From contig NC_089399.1 in the NCBI RefSeq assembly GCF_003171515.1, positions 2,046,001 through 2,110,000 of the forward strand: 64,000 nucleotides of DNA, in the 5' to 3' direction. This document shows positions 10,712-20,305 of this stretch, in pieces. Below the pieces are notes generated by a model. That model saw only the letters and a program-made list of their open reading frames with translations. It made no database searches and was not told the origin of the DNA. Origin of the DNA: Pyrenophora tritici-repentis (lineage: Eukaryota; Ascomycota; Dothideomycetes; Pleosporales; Pleosporaceae). Every line of letters begins with the position of its first letter. Within the stretch, counting starts at the first letter, position 1. The translations under genes were made by a program, and so were the position numbers.

Positions 10712-10947
10712 TGTTGCGGTTTGTGAGGCAAGGGTATTGCGCATGTCACGTGCGCTGTCCTGGCGCTCCTCCCTCCCCTCCATGAGCACCTTCTCCCCTC
10801 ACCAGCATCAGAGATACGTCATGTAAATAGACCCTGATTATGGCTACATATAAGGTGGCCATGACAGCACAACAACAACAGAACACAATATACTCTGATG
10901 ACTGCCTCGCGCGGTTACACTTTAATTAACTGCATTGTACTGCAACA
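10712..10947 (+). repeat. solo Copia LTR with target duplication
   Basis: 236 bp, TGTTGCGG to CTGCAACA, flanked by the perfect 5-bp duplication AATAC (10707-10711 and 10948-10952). Same family as the LTR at 3498. A solo LTR with matching flanks is the product of LTR-LTR recombination. Confidence 0.93.
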
Positions 10948-10952
10948 AATAC

Positions 10953-12095
10953 AGCTCTCTTAAACGCTAAACAAAAGGAGTTCTAGCGCGTAACGCAAGG
11001 CTTTACAGGCTCGAGTATTTGGAATTTAGCGTCGTCGTCGGCTGGTAAGTCCTGCCTCGCGAGGCGCTGAAAGTTCGCGAACATGTCGTACTATTGTGGC
11101 GTTTTAATGTAGCTAATAACGTCTATAAGCGTGCCTAATAGGCCCTGCTTACGCCACTTGTTAAGGTATTTCTCTTCCTCCTGTACAGCGTTAGAAAGCT
11201 TTATTAAAAAGAATAGGTAGACTTACAGCTAAGTTGTCGTCGTTGTTAAAGGCGTCCTTGTTTAAACTAAATATAATTAACTAGCTAACTAAGTTAATTG
11301 TATAAGCGCTACAACGTAGCTAGCGATGCTTAGACTTAAAGCTAAACTTCGCTCTAAGGGTCGCGATAGCAGTGTCGTTATTAAACGCGTTGTTAAGCAT
11401 AAAGTAGCTAACGTTCTGCGCAGTTATATTAAACTTCTGCAGAGTTTTAGCAATATAATTAGCTATCCTGTCGCTAGTATAGGCACCTAAGAGCTGCGGC
11501 AGGTTAATAGCAACGTCCCTAAGGTCGCCCTTAGCCGTGGCAAAGTGAGCGACAATACTAAAGAAGCCACGCTTGCCACCTTTAACGGTCCACCTATTAA
11601 AGCTTATATATATCTTGCTCGCCGCGCAACGCAGCTTATTAACGACCTAAGGCTGCATAAAGTTGTACAGCCTTATCACAAACTGCGCAACGCTTATGCG
11701 ACTACTCTAGAGCGCCTACTTAGCTTTAGGATTCGCGAAATGTATTATCCTATAGAAAGCTAGATCTTTGAACTAGCAGAGGGCGAGGTTATTATTAATA
11801 AGCTAGCTAACAGCTGCTATTTGAAAGGACTGTACGTCGAAGTTTCCTATCTTATTCGCAACCCTTTAGCTAACGCCGAAGCTACCCTTTAGTATTATTT
11901 CTAGCGATTTCTAGCCTCTAAGAAGCTGCTAAGGCGGTTGCTCGCTAGCGTTTATTATTCTATAATCCCTATTTAGGTGCCTCGCAGTAGTACTAGTTGC
12001 CTCCGTTGTCTCCGCAAAGCTAGCAGTCGCTGCTTTACGCTTGTGACAGATATAGCACAGCTAGAATATCCTATTAGTATTACTATAGAGAGTAA
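10953..12095 (-). pseudogene. RIP-damaged hAT transposase relic (C-terminal and middle part)
   Basis: Minus-strand relic of a hAT2-type transposase. Its antisense frame at 11545-11763 resembles the antisense frame of the intact hAT2 gene at 47051-47431 (MSDNTKEATLATF against MSNNSKEAALAAF). The sequence is saturated with TAG/TAA and TA steps. Copia B inserted at 12096, and the remainder of the relic continues at 18030. Confidence 0.75.
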
Positions 12096-12283
12096 TGTTG
12101 GTAGGCCTTGTACGATCGTACGGGTGAATAACAACAACGAGGTTCTTCTGGTGACTGGTATTGGTATTGATCTTCTACGAACATAGCTGCTACGAAGGTA
12201 CACCTAAGCTCTGCGCAAGGTGGGCCGAAGTCGGGCCGAAGTGTCAAGCAGCCGACGTCTCTACCGATACTCACGATTCGACA
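12096..12283 (-). repeat. Copia B 3' LTR
   Basis: 188 bp, TGTTGGTAGGCC to CACGATTCGACA on the plus strand. A GAAAGAAAAGA purine tract lies just inside the element on the minus strand. Confidence 0.94.
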
Positions 12284-12350
12284 TTGGAAGTCTTTTCTTT
12301 CTGGATAGCTAGTAACTCTGCTTGTATCGGTAGTGACAGTGTGTGTAGCA

Positions 12351-15300
12351 TCAAACATCAAAGCTTGTCGGCCTCTGCACCCATCCATCTACTCGGACTG
12401 TCAGCTTGTTGCCGTCAATAAAGCGTTCAAGAGCGCGGTTTGGCGATGCCTTCGTGAAGGCGTCAGCAGGATTATCGTCACCATTGATCCAGCGGATCTC
12501 AGTGATCTCGCGACGCTCATATGATTGACGCAGCGCCATGATGTCGATCATAAGACGCTTCTCCTTCGTTGTTCCAAGCTTAACGAGGCACTCGTACAAG
12601 GAGTACGAGTCTGTACAGACAACCAAGGGAACCTCAGGTATTCTAAGTCGTTCTGTGACTATTCTTAAGGTAGTGGCAATAGCGATGCCTATATCAAAGC
12701 CGTTGACCATGCCATAAATCTCAGAGGCTAGTACGCTCCTTGTGACGCGCTTACATTTTGTAGAGCTGTAGTGGATTATGTTGCCTTGGATTGTGAAGGT
12801 GTTAGCGTCAATAGACTCGTTGACGAGCATGAGGACAAAGCCGAGCTGTGAGCTGAGGTCCTTGTTGTTGGCAAAGGAGCCGTCTACGAAGACCATCAAC
12901 TTAGCCTCCGTGAGATTGACAGTGATGTAACGGAGGCCACGATCGAGGTTCTCTATCTGCCATTTCAGGCGCTTGTTGAGTGCCTTGATGTCCTCATCTG
13001 ATGGTTGCTGCGCCTGAGCGGCGACGGACAGATCGAATGACGCCTCTGGTTGGCATGTTGATGCGATGTACGCTCCGCGGGCGCGCTGCTCTGTGTACTG
13101 TTGCGCGCGGTCGGGTGCCCTAATGTCCACAAGTTTGATCTTTCCTCCTTGTCCTTTCTGCCTAAGGTTCAGAATTGGTTTGCTAGCGTCGATCGTGAGT
13201 GTACATCCATTAAAATCCAATTGAATTTCTGGTGTAAGGACAGACTTTGGTTTCGATCTAAACTCTGCCTTCTGGATCTTTTTCTCTTCAAGTAACGAGA
13301 ACGCGGGTGTCCCAAGCATGAGAGTGTCATCTGTTTGCATGCCAACGATGCCGAAGATGCTGGTGTCGCTGTTTGTGATTAACAGGCATGGGTCGTACGT
13401 AGATGTTGCCATGTCCAGTTCCTTGCAATGGTGCCCATGATAGGTTGTCCACCAGTGGACTCCTGCCTCTGCGATTCCATACAGTGGCTTGATCACATGG
13501 AGTAGCGTGCCCCTCGGATATCGTGGTACCAGCTCAGTAGGAAGATGTGCGAGTATCGTCCTCTTCAGGGTTGTCTGCGCCTGGGGATACGCCTGCGTGA
13601 TATCACGGAGCTCTATGTTCATTCCGCGTTGTACCATCTCGGGCGCCAGCGACATGATCAGGCGCTGGCTGCATCGCTGGATGGTTGGAGATTGCGTCAA
13701 GATAGCCTCTTTGCCGTGGTCCTGGTAGCCTTGGATAACCAGGCGGGATTTCTCATAGGGCTTGGTTGTCTTTCCCTTGACCTCACGTACCAGGCGTGAC
13801 TTGAAGATCCGGATCTTGCTGTGTAGCCTCTCGTCGTATTGCTCAAACTTGAAGACTCCACGACCTACGAGGTCGCTGATCTCTTGGTCATCAGATGCTT
13901 CAAAGGGTGCGCCTGGTGTTGTGATAACTCCATCGTTACGTAGCTTGATAGCTAGCTCAAGATCGTCCTGCTCCTTCTTGGTGATGTACGCGTGCCCCTT
14001 CCGCTTGTTCTTTGATCCTGGAGGGCGGCCTCTCTTGCGTGGTTGCACTGCCGGTGGTACTGCTACCGGCTCATGCGGCTCATTCAGCGCGTGTGGCGCA
14101 TCGGGGTCGCTCCAAAGATGGTCCGGTCTGTAGTATGGCTTGACGACAGTAGATCTGAATGTTGTTGGACCATTGACCATATCGACAGTAACGTTGTGGC
14201 CGTCTATACTGGCGATCTTGTACGGGCCATTCCAGCCATCACTCTCTCTCCATACTAAGACTTCACTCTGGAGTGGGAGCGCGAGCATGTCTGCAGTGGC
14301 TGGTCCATTGCGGGTGTTCAAGGCGTCTGCAACTTGGCGCTCTGCAGTAAGCTTGCGCAGGGCTTTCGTCGCCTTTTGAATAGCCTCGCTGCGCCTAACC
14401 ATTGAAGGTGCCGGCGGCGACTCTGTAGTCATTCGTGGGTATGCTCCAAAGACTAGTAGAGTCGGGACTAGACCATCGGGTCCAGCGGTGTCATTGACAG
14501 CTTTCACGGCCATTTGAAGGATCGCTTCATCAGACATATCGTCTTGGAGCTCGTCATGGAGTATATCCCATGCTCGGCGAAGTGGTGCGTGGTATCTCTC
14601 AGTCTTGCCCACCGACCAGTGAGCCTCTGTAGGCACCTGCTTGCATGTAACTCCCATGATCTTTGCCTCAGCACGGAACTCTGCGCTTGCAAAGTTGGTG
14701 CCTGCATCATGTGTGATGATGTCTGGTGGTCCTTGATACGTGTCGATCCATAGCATCCGCAGTGCCTGCCATGTCTCCTTAGCTGAGATAGCGCTGAGGA
14801 ATTTTGCGCCTTGGAAAGCAGTTGAAGAATCAACCACATGTAATACTGGCTTGCCGCTGAGATACATCACATCCACCAGGATCTCATAGTTGAAGTGGTG
14901 ATCATCCTTCAGAGTGAATTTGAATCGGCGCGGCGCGGAGCTGTGGAGCTGGCAGTGGTGGCAGAATTTAGTGACCTCCTCTAGGGTTCTCTCTTCAAAG
15001 TCGTTATGGCCAGCGTCCTTTAAGAGTTTAACTAGTCGCGTGACAGCTGGGTGTCCAAACCGGCGATGGAGCCGTCTCAGCTCTGTCTCAGTGAGAAACA
15101 CCGTTGCTCTCTCTCTCTTGTTGAGATGGAACCATGGGTGTCCCCATTTGCGTAGAACAGGGATGCGTATCTTGTCCTGAACAAGCTCATCTGTAGTGTT
15201 ATTGAAGTAGACTTTTAAGCGGTCCATATCTGCAAGGCACAGCAAGAACGGTGTAGGCGCCTCGAGCACTTCGAAGTTGATCTTCCCAATCTCTGTAGAG

Positions 15301-17480
15301 ACCTGCACTGTTCCAATAGACGCTGTAGCCTCGCCTTTTCCGAATTTGATAGATGCTTTCCCAGCTGTAGATGTGTCTATCTTAACTGTTGGATCTTCTC
15401 GTGTGAGTGCAAGATACTGCTCTTTGCCAACTGTAGATACGTTGGCAGCGCCTGTATCCGGGAGGATACCTTGGTACAGAGATCGTGTATAGCGGTCCTC
15501 GAGCAGAAACTGCGACGCTGGTGCTGACGGCGCGCCTCGACCGTATATGTCGTCGCCAGAAATGTGATGCAAGAACGCCTGGTCTGCAAGGCATTGCTCC
15601 TTGAAGAACTGCTGCTCAAAGTATTGTTGTTCGCCAGTGCCGTCGTCATTGTCGTCATCCTCGCAGTCTTCCTCCTCTTTCCAGCCTCTCTGGTTATACT
15701 GGCTGGTGTGCTCAATTCCTTCGTACTCTGCAAGGTGTACTGAGAAGTCCTTGGGTGGTGGCGCACCTGTAAAATACAGCATAGAGAAGAACTGCGCACG
15801 GGCAGTCTTGCGCTCTTCGTCTGTGTGGTTTGTGGACCAGCATCCTTCCTTCTGGCAGACAAAGCACTTCTTCTTCCAGCGTGGCTTGAATCCACGGCTA
15901 CTGTCAAAGCTTTGTTCGCCTTTTTGAAATGCGCCTCTAGTTCCGCCTCGGGACCCACCTCGGTTTCTTCCATTGCTGTTGTACCGGCGGTCTAAGTAGT
16001 ACTGGTTACCTTGGTCTACCTCTGTGAAGTTGACAGAGGTAGTCATAGCGAGTGAGTTTTCAATCGAAGATCGTAGATCTCCAAATAGGACCTCGCATTC
16101 TAGAGACGGCCTGTAGAGCGCCATTGCGAACTCTTTAACGCCTCGACATGCTGTGATTACTGTGGTCCGGAGCGCATATTCTCCCATATACTGCTGCCCA
16201 AGCGCCCTCTGGCATAACTGGAGTTTGTCTAGCATAATGTCAAGGACCTCATGGAGTGTCTTGTCAGGATTCTCCCTATGGACTTTAGCAAAGGATGTCG
16301 TCGTCCAGTCTGCATAGTAGTGACTGTGGTCGACGTCCGTGTCGAAGTGGTTCTTAAGCTTCGTGTATACAGTCAAGAATGTATCTGTCCGCTGATCAAC
16401 GAAGTGGAGGTAGTAGTCTTGCGCACGGCCTTCCAGGATCCGTGGAAAGACTGCATGGAATTGGTCTGGCTGGATGTCTGCGTGATAGCAGATGCTGTAG
16501 AAGATCTTCAATTTGTCGTCTAGGAGGTCGTACGGCTTCCCTGTGTATTTCTTCTCACGATCCCACATCTTTGTAAAGACATTGATTGTCTTCGGATCTA
16601 GTTTCCCATTATTAAACTCGATTGGGGGAACTGCCTTGTATGGGTCTGTATCCCCTGAAGGTATAATTGGAGGGACGCTCGGTCCCTTTGGGCGTTGTGG
16701 GTATGCTGGCGTGTATTCGCGGAATCTGTCAAAGTTGTTGTACGTTAAGCGAGGTTGATGACTTTGCTGTCGCTGGTCCGCCTGGTGTCGCCCGTCTGCC
16801 TGTGGTGTCTGTTCAATTGTCTCTACAAGCGGATCTGCTAGTTGTTGGCTGACCTGGGTACGGGTGCGGGTCTCGTCTTGGACATCGGTTTGTTGATCCT
16901 CTGCGTCTTGGTCTCTTGCCCTTGCAGAGGTTTGGCTCTGCGCTCGACTCGCTGTCCCTACGTTTGTAGGTTGTACCGATCCCGTAGTGTGTCGTCCTAG
17001 TAGCCTCCGCTGTTGCAGCATATACGCCGCTGACCGCTCGTCGAAGGCAGTAGATTGGAACTGATCGTCCGGCCACTTCGGACAATCCTCCTTGTGCAGT
17101 AGCTTGGCCACAGCTTCGCTTGGCGGCATGTTAACACGGCCAGTGTACACGCCCTTAAAGCGGAGGATCCGCTTTAGTTCCTTAGTATACGTTGCATGCG
17201 CGCGCATAAACATAGCTTCAGTCCAGCCTTCAAAGTCCTGACAGAACTCACCAAAGAGCTCTGCGTCTGCTGTTGGCCGGTCTGTGTAGTCTGCGATCGC
17301 ACGCGCAATGTACGTTGTTGCTGCAGTTCCGTCTACCTCGTCGTCTGGGGCTTCGATCTCATCGTCCCAGATCTTTGGATCAATGTGACGCCACTCTCTT
17401 GCCTTTAGGTTTGTGGTCCCTAGCAACTCCTCTCGTGTGAGTGTACAGCCTCCATTACTGCTTGCTGTTTCGCTCGCCAT
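12351..17480 (-). CDS. Copia B Gag-Pol polyprotein
   Basis: Single 1,709-residue frame. The ATG at 17480 (MASETASSNGG) was chosen because the frame upstream has only a GTG. Order: Gag with CFVCQKEGCWSTNHTDEER, protease ILPDTGAANVS, integrase HH-CC finger (LHRRFGHP, CHHCQLH), integrase catalytic blocks VDVMYLSGK, THDAGTNF and VGKTERYH, AT-hook-like RKRGRPPGSKNK, RT with RDITQAYPQA and MQTDDT, then RNase H with VDGSFANN, CTDSYSLYECL and DNPADAFTK. It ends WVQRPTSFDV. Copy number, LTR identity and intactness suggest function. The QTDD in place of YVDD is unusual for Copia in general but is shared by all three related elements here. Confidence 0.95.
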   Translation of the reverse strand: MASETASSNGGCTLTREELLGTTNLKAREWRHIDPKIWDDEIEAPDDEVDGTAATTYIARAIADYTDRPTADAELFGEFCQDFEGWTEAMFMRAHATYTKELKRILRFKGVYTGRVNMPPSEAVAKLLHKEDCPKWPDDQFQSTAFDERSAAYMLQQRRLLGRHTTGSVQPTNVGTASRAQSQTSARARDQDAEDQQTDVQDETRTRTQVSQQLADPLVETIEQTPQADGRHQADQRQQSHQPRLTYNNFDRFREYTPAYPQRPKGPSVPPIIPSGDTDPYKAVPPIEFNNGKLDPKTINVFTKMWDREKKYTGKPYDLLDDKLKIFYSICYHADIQPDQFHAVFPRILEGRAQDYYLHFVDQRTDTFLTVYTKLKNHFDTDVDHSHYYADWTTTSFAKVHRENPDKTLHEVLDIMLDKLQLCQRALGQQYMGEYALRTTVITACRGVKEFAMALYRPSLECEVLFGDLRSSIENSLAMTTSVNFTEVDQGNQYYLDRRYNSNGRNRGGSRGGTRGAFQKGEQSFDSSRGFKPRWKKKCFVCQKEGCWSTNHTDEERKTARAQFFSMLYFTGAPPPKDFSVHLAEYEGIEHTSQYNQRGWKEEEDCEDDDNDDGTGEQQYFEQQFFKEQCLADQAFLHHISGDDIYGRGAPSAPASQFLLEDRYTRSLYQGILPDTGAANVSTVGKEQYLALTREDPTVKIDTSTAGKASIKFGKGEATASIGTVQVSTEIGKINFEVLEAPTPFLLCLADMDRLKVYFNNTTDELVQDKIRIPVLRKWGHPWFHLNKRERATVFLTETELRRLHRRFGHPAVTRLVKLLKDAGHNDFEERTLEEVTKFCHHCQLHSSAPRRFKFTLKDDHHFNYEILVDVMYLSGKPVLHVVDSSTAFQGAKFLSAISAKETWQALRMLWIDTYQGPPDIITHDAGTNFASAEFRAEAKIMGVTCKQVPTEAHWSVGKTERYHAPLRRAWDILHDELQDDMSDEAILQMAVKAVNDTAGPDGLVPTLLVFGAYPRMTTESPPAPSMVRRSEAIQKATKALRKLTAERQVADALNTRNGPATADMLALPLQSEVLVWRESDGWNGPYKIASIDGHNVTVDMVNGPTTFRSTVVKPYYRPDHLWSDPDAPHALNEPHEPVAVPPAVQPRKRGRPPGSKNKRKGHAYITKKEQDDLELAIKLRNDGVITTPGAPFEASDDQEISDLVGRGVFKFEQYDERLHSKIRIFKSRLVREVKGKTTKPYEKSRLVIQGYQDHGKEAILTQSPTIQRCSQRLIMSLAPEMVQRGMNIELRDITQAYPQAQTTLKRTILAHLPTELVPRYPRGTLLHVIKPLYGIAEAGVHWWTTYHGHHCKELDMATSTYDPCLLITNSDTSIFGIVGMQTDDTLMLGTPAFSLLEEKKIQKAEFRSKPKSVLTPEIQLDFNGCTLTIDASKPILNLRQKGQGGKIKLVDIRAPDRAQQYTEQRARGAYIASTCQPEASFDLSVAAQAQQPSDEDIKALNKRLKWQIENLDRGLRYITVNLTEAKLMVFVDGSFANNKDLSSQLGFVLMLVNESIDANTFTIQGNIIHYSSTKCKRVTRSVLASEIYGMVNGFDIGIAIATTLRIVTERLRIPEVPLVVCTDSYSLYECLVKLGTTKEKRLMIDIMALRQSYERREITEIRWINGDDNPADAFTKASPNRALERFIDGNKLTVRVDGWVQRPTSFDV

Positions 17481-17836
17481 TTGTTGTTGACGCGTGCCGT
17501 GCTGGCTGCGTTCGCCAGGGATACGTCGGTTGTCGTAGATTGTTGACGTGTGCCTTGCTGGCTGCGTTCGCCAGGGACTCGTCGGTAGTCGTGGGTTGTA
17601 CACGGGTCAATGGCGCGACCAAGTGGGGGTCGGTGCGTGTATGGACTGCGTCTGGGAACGCTCTGATACGGCTGGAACGGTCGGTCTCAAGCCGGATGAG
17701 ACGCCTGATACAGCTAACAGTGAACTTAGCACAGATAACTCCGCCGCTGATATAGGCGATCTAGGGAACGCGCGGGGTTATAGGATCTGTCTCTTCTAAC
17801 CTAACTGTCTGTGACTGCCATGCAATCACTGATCAG

Positions 17837-18024
17837 TGTTGGTAGGCCTTGTACGATCGTACGGGTGAATAACAACAACGAGGTTCTTCTGGTGACTGGT
17901 ATTGGTATTGATCTTCTACGAACATAGCTGCTACGAAGGTACACCTAAGCTCTGCGCAAGGTGGGCCGAAGTCGGGCCGAAGTGTCAAGCAGCCGACGTC
18001 TCTACCGATACTCACGATTCGACA
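17837..18024 (-). repeat. Copia B 5' LTR
   Basis: 188 bp, apparently identical to the LTR at 12096-12283. Followed by the AGTAA duplication. Confidence 0.94.
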
Positions 18025-18029
18025 AGTAA

Positions 18030-18480
18030 GCTAATAACCGTAGTTATATACCTAGCTTTTCTTCTGCTTCTGTGTCCGAAGAGGCTTTATATACTATAGT
18101 AGGCGACTCTAGTTAATGCTATTAAAGTTATTGGCTATACGCGGGTTAAAGTCAGGCTCTAGCTCGCCTTTATCTACCGCTTTAGACGCCGCTGCAGCTA
18201 CCTTAGAGGCTTCAACAGGCGCCATAATCGTATCTTTAGGTATAGAGTCGCGTAACTGTATCTCGAAATTAACGCCTTAGCTCGCGGCTAGTATAGCTTA
18301 ACGCGGTGACGTTAGCGGAGTCTCGCGCTGTGTATCCTTGTTAATAACGAAAGGGTGAGATAGCTGCGAAGCTTTAATAGTTATAGGCTGTGATTTACTG
18401 CCTTTCTAGCGTTTTAAGCGACCAGCGGCGGCAATAGGAGCGGCAGTAGGGCGTTTATAAGGATGTCTAGGGTCTAGTAT
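18030..18480 (-). pseudogene. RIP-damaged hAT transposase relic (N-terminal part)
   Basis: Continuation of the relic at 10953-12095. The minus strand reads APVEASKVAAAASKAV, then FNPRIANNFNSIN-stop and YIKPLRTQKQKKS-stop-VYNYGY. These align with DNFDGIDWKRL, FTKPLRTLKRNKSWVYQYGY of the intact hAT2 protein. Trp codons have become stops. The two halves join across Copia B. Confidence 0.78.
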
Positions 18481-18524
18481 AATAGCAACGGGTAGCACTA
18501 GGAATAGAATATATAGAGAATTAT

Positions 18525-18764
18525 TGAGAAGCTGGCACTATTAGTAGTAGTATGACTACCTAATAGAGCGCTCTCTAAGGCACAACGGTAGTGGTGGTAC
18601 GACTCGTATTGTATTGACTAAGGAGCTATTCACACGTTCGTAGATCCGTGTTGCGTGCAGCTGCGTCCAAGCTCCCCGCTAGGACCCACCTGCACGTGTC
18701 ACCAATCATGTGACTACTCCTCCGCTTGATACCACCAAGTCACTTACGGACTGTATTCTCAACA
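18525..18764 (-). repeat. 240-bp solo-LTR-like element (copy a)
   Basis: On the minus strand it starts TGTTGAGAATACAG and ends CAGCTTCTCA (TG...CA ends). Two further copies that read as identical lie at 18878-19117 (opposite strand) and 27284-27523. Left flank ATTAT. It has no coding capacity. Confidence 0.82.
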
Positions 18765-18877
18765 AGAATCGTGTTAATTATTATACTACGGGAACTAAGA
18801 TCTATATCTCTACTAGCTAACGTTGTAGGCGCTATGCCCTATACGTACTAGCCTTTAAGTAAGATTATTATTATTAT

Positions 18878-19117
18878 TGTTGAGAATACAGTCCGTAAGT
18901 GACTTGGTGGTATCAAGCGGAGGAGTAGTCACATGATTGGTGACACGTGCAGGTGGGTCCTAGCGGGGAGCTTGGACGCAGCTGCACGCAACACGGATCT
19001 ACGAACGTGTGAATAGCTCCTTAGTCAATACAATACGAGTCGTACCACCACTACCGTTGTGCCTTAGAGAGCGCTCTATTAGGTAGTCATACTACTACTA
19101 ATAGTGCCAGCTTCTCA
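18878..19117 (+). repeat. 240-bp solo-LTR-like element (copy b, inverted)
   Basis: Same sequence as copy a but on the plus strand, separated from it by a 113-bp AT-rich spacer, so the pair forms a long inverted repeat. It is bounded by ATT microsatellite on both sides, which on the right is the tail of a LINE. Confidence 0.82.
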
Positions 19118-19200
19118 ATAATTATTATTATTATTATTCCATTAGAGTCCTTTTTCAGTCAGAGACTATGTAGGACTTTGGCCGAAGGCCGTTCTTGTCG
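19118..19200 (-). mobile_element. LINE 3' tail fragment
   Basis: Minus-strand 3' UTR end shared with the LINE at 53463-55890: AAGTCCTACATAGTCTCTG, then CTGAAAAAGGACTCTAATGG, then an (AAT)n tail. Similarity fades beyond about 19200. The remaining 19200-19460 has no gene I recognise. Confidence 0.7.
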
Positions 19201-19474
19201 GAACATGCGCGTACAGCCAGCCCGGCGAGTTTTTCCGGGCCGGAAGCTTGGACCACTAGTTAGACCAAGCTTCCCGCTTAGCTCGCAACCGTACATATGG
19301 AGATCTCTCCATCCAGCTCTTGCTCACTACTAATCAAATACTATACACTTTGTTCGTTGCAACGACTGCTAGTATTCGACACCTTTGCCGTGTCAACACT
19401 GATCAGTGGTTGATATGACCACAGATCGGCAAGACATCTGTGTACAGAGGGCCCATCAGCATTGCGTCTGTGTA

Positions 19475-20029
19475 TGTGTTATGTTATGTGATCCATTAAC
19501 GTCCTTTATCAGTCAGAGACTATGTAGGACGGTGGCAGATGCCATTCTAGCTATTTTTATCTCTCTTTTTTGACGTTCGTTGGTTGTGTTTTTGACTATT
19601 GTGGTTTAGGCATGTCCTAGCTATTACAGGGGAGGAGAGAAAGTAAAACCCTATTATAGCTGCCTGTTTTTTTCCTTCTCTTCAACCTATCTCTTTTTGC
19701 AACGCTTTCCTCGTGTTCCTAAGTCTGAAAAAACCTCAAAGGGGAAAAAGCCATGGGATCTTGAACGAGGCGTAGGGTTGTAACAAGCTTAGCGTAGTGT
19801 TGTAGTCGTAGCAGTACGTGGCTCGGGTGTACTGCGGCTATAAACTGTCGCTAAGTTTTTGCAGGGGTAGGTGAAAATTTGCGAGTTGGAGTAAGCCGTT
19901 CGATATTTTTTCGGTAAGGCCACAAGTGGCGGTGAGGAGAGAAGGATTCGAACCTTCGACCTCTACTACACTGCAAATTTGGAGTGCGGCAGAGGAATAC
20001 CAGGCGCTTTACCACTGCGCCATCCCCCC
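19475..20029 (-). mobile_element. tRNA-headed SINE with LINE-like 3' end
   Basis: 555-bp minus-strand element flanked by a perfect 14-bp duplication ATTGCGTCTGTGTA (19461-19474 and 20030-20043). It begins with a tRNA-like head containing A and B boxes. It ends with a segment very like the 3' end of the LINEs in this window (TCCTACATAGTCTCTGACTG), then ATGGATCACATAACATAACA. A tRNA head, unrelated body, LINE-matching 3' end and long target duplication are the defining SINE features. This shared tail suggests it is moved by that LINE family. Confidence 0.82.
19933..20029 (-). tRNA. tRNA-like SINE head (anticodon uncertain)
   Basis: On the minus strand GGGGGGA pairs with TCTCCTC as a 7-bp acceptor stem. 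The D arm is GCGC/GCGC in TGGCGCAGTGG (A box). The T arm is GAAGG-TTCGAAT-CCTTC in GGTTCGAATCC (B box). The middle is 23 bases longer than a standard tRNA and no standard anticodon stem is clear; a TTTGCA stretch might reflect tRNA-Cys. It has no oligo-T terminator. It therefore reads as a pol III promoter head rather than a working tRNA. Confidence 0.5.
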
Positions 20030-20043
20030 ATTGCGTCTGTGTA

Positions 20044-20305
20044 GCCTAGGTAAAGAAGCGACTCTTAGTACGACCTTGTATCGTATTAAGCAGTGCGAAG
20101 AACAGATCCGCCCACGAGCGTTCGTTTCGGCTGACGGAGTCTGAAAGAGATCCAGAACTAGGGATCTGCGTCAACTACGCACCAAAACCCGACAAAATCA
20201 CCGGCGAGCAACCCCGCCACAGTCAACCCCGCGACGAGCGACCTACGGGCAATCTACAAGCGACCCACAGGCAACCCCGCGACTCACAAGCAACCCACCG
20301 GAATC
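20044..20305 (+). other. leader of Copia C, LTR not identified
   Basis: C-rich sequence with repeated GCAACCC and GCGAC units just before the Gag ATG. I could not identify a 5' LTR by terminal sequence, because no matching 3' LTR remains in the window. Confidence 0.4.

Larger units (their letters stand above)
12096..18024 (-). mobile_element. Ty1/Copia element B, complete and intact
   Basis: 5,929-bp element with two 188-bp LTRs that read as identical. The AGTAA duplication lies at 12091-12095 and 18025-18029. It carries one uninterrupted Gag-Pol frame. It sits inside a heavily RIP-damaged hAT relic but shows no RIP stops, so it arrived after the last RIP episode affecting its host sequence. 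This is the best candidate in the window for an autonomous, recently active LTR element. Confidence 0.95.

Noticed and set aside
19926..20144. Open frame containing REGFEPSTST
   Set aside because: This peptide is the usual artefact of reading the antisense of a tRNA T arm. It lies over the SINE tRNA head.
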